DNA from: Peribacillus simplex
Lineage (GTDB): Bacteria; Bacillota; Bacilli; Bacillales; DSM-1321
Length of the DNA: 64,000 nt
Direction: 5' to 3'
Assembly: GCF_001578185.1 (NCBI RefSeq)
Contig: NZ_CP011008.1
Location: 1,144,001-1,208,000, forward strand
The notes under the pieces were generated by a model, which did no database searches, was not told the origin of the DNA, and was given only the letters and a program-made list of their open reading frames with translations. Shown one piece after another: positions 8,574 to 17,323 of this stretch (its first letter is position 1; each line of letters starts with the position of its first letter). Both the position numbers and the translations under genes were made by a program.

Positions 8574-9937
8574 CGCTGTACACTGATTGAATTTGTAATG
8601 GTCTGTTCCGTAAGATAAATGGCATAATCAAGGCTTAGCTTTCTGGTTAGCAATTCGAAATCCTTGAGCTTTGGATGGGAAAAGATAGAACGTCCTGGTT
8701 TGGAATTGGCCTCAAACATCCAAACCTGCCCTTTTTTATCCAATCCAAAATCAAAACCTATTTCTGCAATGATGCCGTCCAAGTGCTTTTCTATACTATC
8801 ACTTAAAACCAGTGCAGCCTCCGATAGCTTTCGTTCGACTTCTTTCGCCTCATCGTCATCTCCAAACAGTTCGGCAACCGTTTTGATGACGCCCCCGCTT
8901 TTAATATGAGTCGTGACGCTGCCGGCACCGGCTATTTTTGCGGCGATCGCGGTTACCTGCCATATTCCATTACTGTCCTTGTTCGTATGGACCCGGAAAT
9001 CTACAGGGCGTTTTTCAGATCGAATTAATGGGACGCCCTGCTGTACGATAAGATTCTCAAGGGGTCGGTCATGAAAGATATGTTTAACGATGGCTTCCAA
9101 TGTGGAAAATTTTTGCAATTTATTTTCTTTTGCCTCATTTTTATAGCGGCAATAGTAAACATCTTCATGCTTATCATAAATAATTTGATGAATGCCTAGT
9201 CCGAGACTGCCGTGAATTGGTTTAATATAAACTTGGCGGTAATGGGAAAGAAGGGTTTCCACCACGGATATGGATTGAAATGGATACGTTTCAGGTAAAT
9301 AAGGCAGTGCCCGCTCATCCGCGCATAACCTTTCATTTACATCCCATTTATTGAAAAAACCTGGATTATACCATGGAATGGTATATTCTTTTTGAAATTT
9401 ATGCTTCACCTCTTTTGGTCCATCGCGGTTTTCCGTCAAACGATTGGGGAGGCGGTCATAGATGACATTTGGAAAAGGAAATTCACAAATGTGCCAGTTA
9501 TCGTTCTCAAACACATAACCTTTGATTGTCTCCTCATCCCAATTGATTACATTTTCTCCAAAAACAAAGGGGATACAGCCTGTTGTCCGGCTCAGTGAAA
9601 GGAGCTTTGCAAAAAAATCCGATCTCTCCCCCAAAGGTTTGTTGGAAATGCCAGTGAAGCCTGAAGAAAAAATTCCGACAAGCGGACCAATATGGATGCT
9701 CTTGCCGTATATGAATAAATGAAGAGGAATATCGGTCTGATCGAATATTAGCGATTCCGCAAGACTTTCTGATAGGACGATTGATTGATTGATGGCCGGG
9801 TTTTGTTTAACGATGGCAGGACATGAATGCCGCCCGAAATAAATTAATTCAATCTCTGCCAAATCTCCAAGCTCTGAAGGGTAGAATAGAACATTGCCAG
9901 GGATACCGGCAATTTCGGCAGGATAAGTCTTTCTCAC
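8570..9937 (-). CDS. YheC/YheD-type ATP-grasp protein, third in tandem
   Basis: A 455-residue YheC/D ATP-grasp protein with a full-length N-terminal region like YheD (B. subtilis YheD is about 453 residues). Motifs are IYDRLPNRL, YIKPIHGSLGLGIH at about 236-249, VDFRVHTNKD, GEIGFD-type segment IAEIGFDFGLD, and the metal-site strand FEANSKPGRS at about 406-415. It starts 3 bases after the upstream gene ends and overlaps the downstream paralogue by 4 bases, so all are one operon. As an ATP-grasp enzyme it should couple ATP hydrolysis to joining a carboxylate and an amine or similar nucleophile; the substrate is unknown. Confidence 0.8.
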   Translation of the reverse strand: MRKTYPAEIAGIPGNVLFYPSELGDLAEIELIYFGRHSCPAIVKQNPAINQSIVLSESLAESLIFDQTDIPLHLFIYGKSIHIGPLVGIFSSGFTGISNKPLGERSDFFAKLLSLSRTTGCIPFVFGENVINWDEETIKGYVFENDNWHICEFPFPNVIYDRLPNRLTENRDGPKEVKHKFQKEYTIPWYNPGFFNKWDVNERLCADERALPYLPETYPFQSISVVETLLSHYRQVYIKPIHGSLGLGIHQIIYDKHEDVYYCRYKNEAKENKLQKFSTLEAIVKHIFHDRPLENLIVQQGVPLIRSEKRPVDFRVHTNKDSNGIWQVTAIAAKIAGAGSVTTHIKSGGVIKTVAELFGDDDEAKEVERKLSEAALVLSDSIEKHLDGIIAEIGFDFGLDKKGQVWMFEANSKPGRSIFSHPKLKDFELLTRKLSLDYAIYLTEQTITNSISVQR

Positions 9938-9940
9938 TTT

Positions 9941-11011
9941 CTATTCACCTGCTTTCTGAAGATGATCGGCTAAATACCGGCTATATTGAAATGGTGCACG
10001 ATGAATATCTTTCATGGCCTCCGGCTGAATTGCCTGAATGATTTTCCTGCCGGGTTTCGAGTTGATGTCCATTATCCATATTTGCCCTTTTTTATCGATA
10101 CCTAGATCAATTCCCAACTCGAATAACCTTTCAAAAACGGCCTCGGTTTCTCTAGGAAGGGTGCGAAGGATATGCTGGATCTTTTGTTCGACAGCAATCG
10201 AAATCGTTTCCGGGTTTTTTTTGATGAAAGTATCCAATGAAATGGCTTCCCCGCCTGTGGCGAGATTTGATGTAATTCCGTCTTTTTGTCCAGTGCGAAT
10301 TCCGCGGCCCCGTTCCATCCATTGATTCTTCTCGTTTTTTTGTAGTAAAATTCGTAAATCGAATGGCTCGTTTTTTTCGTTGCAAAGATCCAAATATGGC
10401 TGGCAAAGGTAACGGTATCGATTTAATAAATGATGCAGCCATTTGTTCAGCTGAGATGTGGAGGTGAATTGGCGATCGTATTTGGTGCCTTTTTTCGTCA
10501 TGGAAACCAAAGCTCCGTCTGCGGTTTTTGCTAGAAGATAGATACCTGTACCGCCTGCACCGAATTCAGGTTTAATAATCACCTTATCCAGGCGTTCCAA
10601 ATGATCGGTAATATCTTCAGGTGTTGTCACTTTAAAGGTCTCTGGGAAAAATGCCTGTAGGAGTGGATGATTTTTTAGGATTTGGTAAACTTCCCATTTA
10701 CCAGGAAGTCCAAGCCCTAAGAAATTCGAGTTATCTTTTAACCAATCGATTTTATCTCGCGTTTCCGTTGACTCACGGGATAATCCATGAAAACAGCGAT
10801 CATATACAAAATCAGGTAAATCAAAGGACGTTGGAATCCATGTTTCATTCTCGGCATCAAAACGCTCGCCCCGCACTTTTTTTAGATCCCTATCAATATT
10901 TTCCGGTGTGAATTTACAAACTTTCATATTAAATGATTTAGCGGTTTTGGCTATTTCGGTGAAGTAATTGTTTTCATGTGAATCCGACGTGGCCATTAAT
11001 CCTATTAACAC
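9941..11011 (-). CDS. yheC: YheC-type ATP-grasp protein, second in tandem
   Basis: A 356-residue protein close in length to B. subtilis YheC (about 363). It lacks the long N-terminal region of the YheD-like paralogues and begins with a short MLIGLMATSDSHENN segment. ATP-grasp motifs are VIIKPEFGAGGTGIYLL at about 139-155, FDLRILLQKN, and WIMDINSKPGRK near 320. A GTG start (11009-11011) is used, with AAAGGAG 10 bases upstream, placed in the end of the preceding gene. The metal-site strand has Asp-Ile-Asn where the paralogues have Glu-Val/Ala-Asn, a conservative change. Confidence 0.8.
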   Translation of the reverse strand: MLIGLMATSDSHENNYFTEIAKTAKSFNMKVCKFTPENIDRDLKKVRGERFDAENETWIPTSFDLPDFVYDRCFHGLSRESTETRDKIDWLKDNSNFLGLGLPGKWEVYQILKNHPLLQAFFPETFKVTTPEDITDHLERLDKVIIKPEFGAGGTGIYLLAKTADGALVSMTKKGTKYDRQFTSTSQLNKWLHHLLNRYRYLCQPYLDLCNEKNEPFDLRILLQKNEKNQWMERGRGIRTGQKDGITSNLATGGEAISLDTFIKKNPETISIAVEQKIQHILRTLPRETEAVFERLFELGIDLGIDKKGQIWIMDINSKPGRKIIQAIQPEAMKDIHRAPFQYSRYLADHLQKAGE

Positions 11012-11027
11012 GTGCTAGCAACTCCTT

Positions 11028-12389
11028 TTATGGATAGTTTTCGCGGTTAAGGACGAGCATGAAATCTATGATGGATTTTACTGATGGACGAAAGATTTCA
11101 TAGCTGCCTTGAAATTTTTTCGATGGTTTCGAATTCACTTCGATGATCCATGGGTGTGTATCGGTATCCAGTGCTAAATCGATTCCGAGCTCGCCGAATG
11201 AATCGTCATGGTTTTCGACCAAGGCCTGGGCTGCGTTTTTAGCCAGCCGTACGAGCTTTTGATATATGTGGCTGGCTTCATGAAGGTCAAATGCTTCCCT
11301 TAGGAAATCTGGCCCGTTTTTCATTAATCCGCCTTGTGCAAGATTGGAAACAATAGTGCCTGGGTCTCCAATCCGGGCAACCATTGATGAAACTTTCCAT
11401 TGAAGCTGATCATTCCGGTGAAGGAGCACGCGAAAATCAACTTTTCTCTGATCAATTTCGAAAAGGGAAATTCCCTTTTGAAGAATGAAGGTTTGTTTTC
11501 TGGAAAATCTTTTTAAGACGTTATACAATTTTTCATCCGTATCTGCAAAATGTACATCCCGGAGATGTCCGGAGTGCTCAATTTTCCATTTTTCAGCTAC
11601 TTGCGATAACCTGCAAATATTCCTGCCTTGACTGCCAGATGCCGGTTTGAAGTAGATTACCGAATGCTTTTCTATAAATGTCAAGAATGGCTCCTTTTCG
11701 TTAAAAAGTATCGTATCAGGCAAATTTGGCAGCAAATCATTTTCTGAGATCAATAGCTCATGTACATCATATTTGGAAAGGAACCTTCCATTGAACATCG
11801 GTATCGACCGTGCCTCCAGTTCATTTTTGAACAGCTCGAAAGAATGAGATGCTTCAAGTTTGCGCGAATGAATCCTGTTATAAAAGACATCAGGAATGGG
11901 GAGGGGCAAGATGTGCCAGCCATCTGGCCCTGTCTGATATCCTTCTACTACTCCATCTTTAAGCGACTGAAGTTTTACTAAATAGAAGGGGATACCCTGT
12001 TGATTACAGTATGATTTCATTTCCTGATAAAATTTTTCCATTTCGCCGAATGTCCCGTCTTGCAAGGGAGTCTGGTTCATGAGTGCAGCGAAGAAAGGGC
12101 CTATTTTGATTGACCTTCCTTCCTTATTAAATGAGACGGAAATTTGATCTGGAAAAGCAGGTAAGGATAAAATCTGGTTCATGTCAAATGAAAGTTTCAA
12201 TGTAGGCATTGATGAAGGGAATGGTTGGACAAGCACAGGGACGGAACGGCATCCAGCCATGATCGTAACGGGTTCTCCAAATTGAAGGCCCCATTCCTCA
12301 AATAGTTTTTCTTCGATAAACAGAAGCGCCTTCTTTCTAGTCACTGCAGGGTTTACCGTAATGAAAACTTTCTGATGGTTAAGGTTCAT
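11028..12389 (-). CDS. yheD: YheD-type ATP-grasp protein, first in tandem
   Basis: A 453-residue protein, the same length as B. subtilis YheD, and the promoter-proximal gene of the minus-strand cluster. The N-terminal half carries the family domain with VFYNRIHSRKLE. The ATP-grasp half shows IYFKPASGSQGRNI at about 243-256, VDFRVLLHRND, GELGIDLALD and WIIEVNSKPSKKF near 415. YheD is a reported coat-associated protein of B. subtilis spores. The reaction is not known. The ATG follows GGGGA. The gene is divergent from yheB, with a 137-base gap. Confidence 0.85.
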   Translation of the reverse strand: MNLNHQKVFITVNPAVTRKKALLFIEEKLFEEWGLQFGEPVTIMAGCRSVPVLVQPFPSSMPTLKLSFDMNQILSLPAFPDQISVSFNKEGRSIKIGPFFAALMNQTPLQDGTFGEMEKFYQEMKSYCNQQGIPFYLVKLQSLKDGVVEGYQTGPDGWHILPLPIPDVFYNRIHSRKLEASHSFELFKNELEARSIPMFNGRFLSKYDVHELLISENDLLPNLPDTILFNEKEPFLTFIEKHSVIYFKPASGSQGRNICRLSQVAEKWKIEHSGHLRDVHFADTDEKLYNVLKRFSRKQTFILQKGISLFEIDQRKVDFRVLLHRNDQLQWKVSSMVARIGDPGTIVSNLAQGGLMKNGPDFLREAFDLHEASHIYQKLVRLAKNAAQALVENHDDSFGELGIDLALDTDTHPWIIEVNSKPSKKFQGSYEIFRPSVKSIIDFMLVLNRENYP

Positions 12390-12526
12390 AATAATTCCCC
12401 GTTTGCACTAAGTTTGATATCCTTTTATAATTAAATGATGGGCAAAAGTGGATAACACATTCTATGTTTTTTTTATCAGAAGGTGTCATTAAGCCCATAG
12501 TTCAAGCAATAAAAGGAGAAATTTTC

Positions 12527-13666
12527 ATGGATGAGTTTTGGATAAAGATACTGTTTATGGTCGTCGTAGGTGCTGTAATAGGAGGTTTCACCAATTTATT
12601 GGCTATCCGAATGCTATTCAGACCTTATAAACCAATCTATATTTTCGGGAAACAGCTACCGTTGACACCAGGGTTGATCCCGAAGCGGCAGGATGAGTTA
12701 GCGAAACAGTTGGGTAAGTTGGTGGTTGATCATTTAATCACGCCAGAGAGCATCCAAAGTAAAGTCATCAATGATGCCTCTATACAGAATATGAAAATTT
12801 TCGTTCAGGCAGAAGTAAAGAAAGCATTGTCCACGGAAAAAAGTACTGCTCAATTGCTTGATCAATTGGGAATGAAGAATTCTTCATTCACGATAGAACA
12901 GAGATTACAAGCATTCATTCTTGGTAAATATGAAACATGGTCGGAAGAGAACCGGAACAAAAGCTTGAAGGATATCGTCCCGCCGCAGATTCAGCAAAAA
13001 GCCCTTGACTCGATTCCTGATATGTCACGATTCATCGTAAAAAAGGGAAAAGAGTATTTTAACAGTGCAGAAGGCAAAGGCCGTCTTGAAGACATGTTGG
13101 ATGATTTCTTCAAGGAACGGGGCAAGATGATCAATTTAATTCAGATGTTCATTGGAAACGAAAAGTTAATTGATAAGATCCAGCCGGAAATCATAAAATT
13201 CTTTGAACAATCCCGAACGATTGATATATTGTCAGGGATGATGATGAATGAGTGGGGAAATATGGAAAAATGGGATGTAGAGAAAATCGAGGAATTGATC
13301 GGTAAAGAAACGATTAGACAATTGATTACCGAAAAAACGGCAGAAATGATGCCAGTCTCTTCTATCATGAATAAGCCGGTTCGAGAATTGACAGCCAGTT
13401 TCACTAACACCATTGTGGAAAAAGGCGTCCCGATTTTCGTGGGAAAAGGTGCCGAGTATTTAATCAAGCATTTTCAGCCGCTTTTCCAAAAGCTTCACTT
13501 GGACGATATCGTGGAAGAACAGGTTTCGTCATTTTCGGTGTCCCGGCTTGAGGAAATGGTCGTTTCAATCACTAAGAGAGAATTGTCCATGATCACATAC
13601 CTCGGGGCTTTGCTTGGTGGAATCATCGGTTTATTTCAAGGTTTCGTAACTGTTTTAATAGGATGA
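12527..13666 (+). CDS. yheB: YheB, DUF445 family membrane-anchored protein
   Basis: A 379-residue DUF445 protein (B. subtilis YheB is about 377). It has one membrane segment at each end: [16 protein letters not shown] near residues 5-20 and [16 protein letters not shown] near the C-terminus. In between is a long helical soluble region. The conserved [12 protein letters not shown] segment follows the first membrane helix. I use the ATG at 12527 because AAAAGGAG lies 7 bases upstream; the frame extends 21 codons upstream without a better signal. Function is unknown. Divergent from yheD and 73 bases ahead of yheA. Confidence 0.85.
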   Translation: MDEFWIKILFMVVVGAVIGGFTNLLAIRMLFRPYKPIYIFGKQLPLTPGLIPKRQDELAKQLGKLVVDHLITPESIQSKVINDASIQNMKIFVQAEVKKALSTEKSTAQLLDQLGMKNSSFTIEQRLQAFILGKYETWSEENRNKSLKDIVPPQIQQKALDSIPDMSRFIVKKGKEYFNSAEGKGRLEDMLDDFFKERGKMINLIQMFIGNEKLIDKIQPEIIKFFEQSRTIDILSGMMMNEWGNMEKWDVEKIEELIGKETIRQLITEKTAEMMPVSSIMNKPVRELTASFTNTIVEKGVPIFVGKGAEYLIKHFQPLFQKLHLDDIVEEQVSSFSVSRLEEMVVSITKRELSMITYLGALLGGIIGLFQGFVTVLIG

Positions 13667-13739
13667 CGTGTAATTCTCAAGCGGATTTGTTATAGTGGAA
13701 AAGATGTAGGAATACAATGATTACAGGGAGGGGAAATAA

Positions 13740-14096
13740 ATGAATAACGTATATGATGCAGCGTACGAAATGGAAAAGGCCATTAGGGCAAGTAATGAAT
13801 ATGCCGACTTGCAACGCTTATATGATCTTGTCAATTCTGATGAAGCAACAAAAGGAATGTTTGAAAACTTCCGCAATCTGCAGATGTCATTGCAGCAAAA
13901 GCAAATGATGGGACAGGAGATCGCTCCAGAAGAGGTTGAGCAAGCACAAAAGACGGTACAGCTTGTCCAACAAAACCCAACCATTTCACAATTGATGGAA
14001 GCTGAACAACGGATGAGCATGGTGATCGCAGACCTCAATAAAATTATCATGAAGCCGCTTGAAGATTTATATGGCTTGCCTGAGCAACAGCAATAA
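13740..14096 (+). CDS. yheA: YheA, YlbF/YmcA family protein
   Basis: A 118-residue, almost wholly helical protein (B. subtilis YheA is about 117) of the YlbF/YmcA family, whose better-known members form an accessory complex of RNase Y. It has Gln-rich helices such as LQMSLQQKQMMGQEI near 48-62. GGGAGGGG precedes the ATG by about 6 bases. It likely shares a transcript with yheB and is followed by a terminator at 14106. Confidence 0.85.
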   Translation: MNNVYDAAYEMEKAIRASNEYADLQRLYDLVNSDEATKGMFENFRNLQMSLQQKQMMGQEIAPEEVEQAQKTVQLVQQNPTISQLMEAEQRMSMVIADLNKIIMKPLEDLYGLPEQQQ

Positions 14097-14105
14097 GAGT
14101 TGGAG

Positions 14106-14137
14106 ACTCCCTTCTATAATGGTTGGGAGTTTTTTTG
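14106..14137 (+). terminator. Terminator after yheA
   Basis: ACTCCC (14106-14111) pairs with GGGAGT (14125-14130), followed by a run of seven T. Confidence 0.75.
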
Positions 14138-14243
14138 TTCCCAAGAATGTACCGTATGCAAGGGTCATGAACTACTATTTGTTCTACTCTCTAAATTTTA
14201 GTCATAAATTTGAAAGAGGATACTACAGATGGGGGAGATCAGC

Positions 14244-15110
14244 ATGGTATATCGTCTACTTGCGGTCAATATCGACGGGACATTGCTCCAGTCGAATGGC
14301 CGTTTAAATAAATCGACTAAAGAAGCAATCGATTATGTACACCAAAAAGGTGTCCATGTTGCACTTGTAACGTCAAGAAACTATCATTCAGCAAAAAAAG
14401 TGGCCAAAGCCCTAAAAATAAATCCGATGATCGTTGCTCAGCAAGGAGCTTTTGTCGGAGCTTCCATTGAAAAGCCCATTATGGTAAAAAGAATTTCAGA
14501 AGAACTGACTGCAGAGCTTGTACAAATGCTTGAAAAGGCCACGTGCCAAATTTTGCTCGTCCATGAAAAATACTCGCTGGGAAATCGGGTGAACCTCCCG
14601 GAGAATTTACTTGGCAAAACGGTTATGTATCTGAATGATCAAAATATTTACGCGCAAAATTATGTGGATGATATCAGTGAAGAGCTCATTGACCAGCCGA
14701 TGGCCCCTACGAAAATGGATATAATATTTTCAGAAAAAAGTGATCAAAATGATATGCTGAAATTAATAAAGGAAATGTTCCCTGAGGTAGATGCAATCTT
14801 GCATCCAGGACATAAGCTGACAATTGTTCCAAAGGGTGTTTCTAAATGGAGTGGTGTATTGTATTTAGCTGATCATTTAGAGGTGAAAAGAACGGAAATC
14901 GTCTCGATTGGAGATGGATTGGATGATATGGAGATGATTGCCTGTTCTGGTCTGGGTGTTGCCATGGGCAATGCGGATGAGGAAGTTAGGAAAGTGGCAA
15001 AATGGGTGACGCGCTCCAATGATCAAGATGGTGTGGCCTACATGCTAAGGGAATTTTTCCGGAAACAGCATCCAATCGATTTTCTGCAGAAGATGAATAT
15101 GCTTAAGTGA
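14244..15110 (+). CDS. yhaX: YhaX, Cof-type HAD-superfamily protein
   Basis: With the ATG at 14244 the product is 288 residues, which is the length I recall for B. subtilis YhaX. GGGGGAG lies 7 bases upstream of it; an in-frame ATG at 14229 would also be possible. The HAD fold of the Cof/YbiV subfamily is clear: motif II LVTSRN, motif III lysine in GVSKWSG, motif IV SIGDGLDDMEM. Motif I reads VNIDGTLL, so the first aspartate (the phosphoryl-accepting nucleophile) is an asparagine at residue 9, although the second Asp is kept. Hydrolase activity by the usual route is therefore doubtful. Expressed alone between terminators. Confidence 0.85.
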   Translation: MVYRLLAVNIDGTLLQSNGRLNKSTKEAIDYVHQKGVHVALVTSRNYHSAKKVAKALKINPMIVAQQGAFVGASIEKPIMVKRISEELTAELVQMLEKATCQILLVHEKYSLGNRVNLPENLLGKTVMYLNDQNIYAQNYVDDISEELIDQPMAPTKMDIIFSEKSDQNDMLKLIKEMFPEVDAILHPGHKLTIVPKGVSKWSGVLYLADHLEVKRTEIVSIGDGLDDMEMIACSGLGVAMGNADEEVRKVAKWVTRSNDQDGVAYMLREFFRKQHPIDFLQKMNMLK

Positions 15111-15113
15111 ATG

Positions 15114-15143
15114 TCGGGCTCCTTCATATAGAAGGGGCCCCAT
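15114..15143 (+). terminator. Hairpin after yhaX, possible terminator
   Basis: GGGCTCCTTC (15118-15127) pairs with GAAGGGGCCC (15133-15142) around ATATA, with one mismatch. There is no real T tract, so efficiency is uncertain. Confidence 0.4.
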
Positions 15144-15242
15144 TCACATAATGCCGCTTTACGCGGCCTGGTATTTGTCATAAATAATTCTAAGCATCTT
15201 TCCATAAACTAAAGGAAATCAGTAATGGAAAGGAAGAATTCA

Positions 15243-15497
15243 ATGGGTGTAATCAACGCGAAAGAGGTTCAAGTCGGCGACGAGGTGTTTGTGATTTATA
15301 ATAATCCCCATGTTCCTACCGTTTCGAATATAAGGGCAGCGGAAATTGTCCCGCATCCCAAAGATCCAAATGCAGTTGCCTTGTTCTTGAACGATACATT
15401 TCATACTATTGAAGATGATGATGCATTGTTCTCTTCGGAAGCCGCAGCGGAAAAAGCATACAGTGATTATATGGATAACCAGGACCAGATGACTTGA
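15243..15497 (+). CDS. SplA/YhzC-like small protein
   Basis: An 84-residue protein starting MGVINAKEVQVGDEVFVIY. Its pattern (VGDEVFVIYNNPH, AAEIVPHP, ALFLNDTFH) resembles the SplA family, whose B. subtilis member represses the spore photoproduct lyase operon; YhzC is the related B. subtilis protein near yhaX. The match is from memory and the regulatory role here is unproven. I choose the ATG at 15243 because AAGGAAG lies 6 bases upstream; the upstream ATG at 15225 has no ribosome binding site. Confidence 0.6.
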   Translation: MGVINAKEVQVGDEVFVIYNNPHVPTVSNIRAAEIVPHPKDPNAVALFLNDTFHTIEDDDALFSSEAAAEKAYSDYMDNQDQMT

Positions 15498-15529
15498 GAA
15501 GACGTGTACGAAGAAAGAATGAAAAAATG

Positions 15530-15559
15530 AAAGCCCTCGCTTTAGCGTGGGCTCCTTTT
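15530..15559 (+). terminator. Terminator after the SplA-like gene
   Basis: AGCCCTCGC (15532-15540) pairs with GCGTGGGCT (15545-15553), followed by CCTTTT. The T tract is short. Confidence 0.6.
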
Positions 15560-15945
15560 GATAATTGGCCTGCAGCACCGATCTTCGCAGAAGCGCAGAA
15601 TTTGACCCATATGAAAAGTTTTCGTCAAATAGCCGCAAGATTGACCATTTCGCCATACGTTATAAAACCTTTGAAAAGTTTCTCTAGTCTTTCATTCAGG
15701 CGTTCTTCGGGAATGGAGAGAAGGAGGTCGTATTATTCTTTGAATTGTCGACTCAGTACTTCAATGGCTGGAACGGCGTTTATCCATTCGGCAGGGCTAG
15801 TGCCTTTAGCGAATGAATCAGCATATTACGCAGGGAAATTGCCGACTTTTAGGGTGGTCAAGAAAGAATTTTTCCGATACAAACAGGGTGTGACCTAGAT
15901 GCCAGTTAATGTTGTTGTTGAAACCCTATGGTTAAATGGTTGGGA
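15560..15945 (-). pseudogene. Decayed second copy of the DinB-family gene
   Basis: Read on the minus strand, this region aligns along most of its length with the intact DinB gene at 16110-16559. In order it shows GFNNNINWHLGHTL (intact copy GFNNTIHWHLGHVL), VSEKFFLDH, then after a frameshift SFAKGTSPAEWINAVPAIEV (intact SKPSDWTGDVPSVEV), LSIPEERLNERLEKLFKG (intact LEIPEERLTEKTAKPFNG), GEMVNLAAI, and after another shift HMGQI (intact HIGQI). There are at least four in-frame stops (TAG before GFN, two TAA, one TGA) and at least two frame changes. It is therefore a tandem duplicate that has decayed. No insertion sequence interrupts it. Confidence 0.85.
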
Positions 15946-16064
15946 GTCAGGGGTAATGCGATCAATGGTCATTTCAAAAAAATCCCCTCTAATAAATTAG
16001 AAGCGTTACTTTAATGGGTTCATATATGTAACTCCTATTATGTATGAAATTAAATCCTTGTTCA

Positions 16065-16098
16065 TAAAAAAACTGTCGCCCATTTTCAGAGTGACAGC
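16065..16098 (-). terminator. Terminator of the DinB-family gene
   Basis: On the minus strand CTGTCAC pairs with GCGACAG-type bases (16091-16097 with 16073-16079), followed by seven T. Confidence 0.6.
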
Positions 16099-16109
16099 CT
16101 GTGGCTTAA

Positions 16110-16559
16110 TCAGTTAGTAGATTGAATGAAGAGTTTCATTGCATGAATTTGTCCAATGTGATTGGCTTCGTGCAGGACTACGAAATTAATGAATTCCCCC
16201 ACTGTTTCCATTCCGTTGAAAGGCTTTGCTGTTTTCTCTGTCAATCGTTCTTCAGGAATTTCAAGAAGTCGGCCAAGTTGTTCTTGCAGCTGTTGCTTTA
16301 AAACTTCAACGGAAGGTACATCCCCGGTCCAGTCGGAGGGTTTTGAACCATATCCAAATAGCTGGCTGTAATTCGCTGGCAATTCACTGTTGGATTTCAA
16401 TAAAAAATTTTCGGCTGCAGTAAGGACATGTCCAAGATGCCAATGGATTGTATTATTAAAACCTTCAGGCTGCACATCCATGAACTCTGGTTTGATTCCC
16501 TCGATTTCTTTTAAAAGACTGCCGCGCATAACCGTTAGCTGATTTTTTACATAATTCAT
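16110..16559 (-). CDS. DinB/YfiT-like metal-binding four-helix protein
   Basis: A 149-residue DinB-superfamily protein. Metal-ligand histidines are visible in IHWHLGHVL (about 34-42) and HEANHIGQIHAMKLF near the C-terminus (about 130-144). Members of this fold include bacillithiol- and mycothiol-dependent transferases as well as DNA-damage-induced proteins of unknown role; nothing in the sequence fixes the substrate. The ATG at 16559 is preferred because AAAGGGG lies 8 bases upstream; an in-frame ATG at 16577 would place the ribosome binding site within the coding region. A decayed paralogue lies directly downstream. Confidence 0.8.
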   Translation of the reverse strand: MNYVKNQLTVMRGSLLKEIEGIKPEFMDVQPEGFNNTIHWHLGHVLTAAENFLLKSNSELPANYSQLFGYGSKPSDWTGDVPSVEVLKQQLQEQLGRLLEIPEERLTEKTAKPFNGMETVGEFINFVVLHEANHIGQIHAMKLFIQSTN

Positions 16560-16639
16560 TTTACATTCCCCTTTCAATCTTTTTTTAATAAAGACTATCT
16601 CTTGAAATTATAGCAAGGATATTTCAATATTATCAAACT

Positions 16640-17160
16640 TTAGACATGTCTTTTCAAAAGGTTTGGAAGAAGGGGCCACAATGATGTTGACGACACAGTC
16701 GGCGAAAAAGGTATACAAAATGATGGTTGAGCAGGCAATGCAGGAAACCGAGCCGATTTTGATGGTAAAAGGCTGATAATGGATCACTTGCTTTTCGAAT
16801 CCTTCAGATGTGAAGGACTCTGTACTCTTATTGGAAGGATATAGTCATCTGGGCTCATTATTATTGAAACATGAAGTGGATGGGAAAATCATTACAGATC
16901 TCGATGAAATGCTTTCCTCGTTAAGCAGCCTGGCAGGGTACCATTTACATTCTCATACTGGTATGGGTGTGGGTCTCTGTTAGCAAGCTTCTGTTCACGA
17001 CGGTTTTAAGCATCCCCTTTGTCAAAATTTCTTTTTCCAAAAAAGTCAATCGTTCACTCATCCGATTGACAGGTGTGATAAGCATGGTTTTCGGAATTTA
17101 TTGTATGTACAATTTGGGCATCAAAGGGAAACTATTTTCGGTTGGGTTTGGTTGAACGCA
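16640..17160 (+). pseudogene. Gene remnants, including the tail of a small-metabolite or metal exporter
   Basis: Between 16681 and 16980 short open stretches (for example LLEGYSHLGSLLLKHEVDGK) are broken by stops (a TGA-TAA pair at 16773-16778 and TAG near 16980). From about 16943 a different frame encodes two hydrophobic segments, ILILVWVWVSVSKLLFTTVL and a later LTGVISMVFGIYCMYNLGI, ending with TGA at 17153-17155. This tail resembles the C-terminus of UreH/HoxN-type or TauE-type membrane proteins, but the match is weak. I read the whole stretch as decayed genes. The order of the pieces could also reflect two different lost genes. Confidence 0.4.
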
Positions 17161-17193
17161 GGCTATAGCCCAAGGGATACCGGGGGCATGAAC

Positions 17194-17222
17194 TCTCAAG
17201 TAAAAAACTTGAGGTTTTTTTA
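17194..17222 (+). terminator. Terminator after the exporter remnant
   Basis: CTCAAG (17195-17200) pairs with CTTGAG (17208-17213) around a TAAAAAA loop, followed by GTTTTTTT. It survives although its gene is decayed. Confidence 0.75.
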
Positions 17223-17323
17223 CTGCTTAAAACGATAAACATTCCTATTACTCTTTTGAGTGGACTAGTATAATGAAATATATTGGATAAATAATCCACA
17301 TAGGTATGAGGAGATGACATGTA

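Noticed and set aside
15494..15898. Plus-strand open frame of 134 codons
   Set aside because: It lies over the decayed DinB copy, which explains the sequence on the other strand. It has no ribosome binding site.
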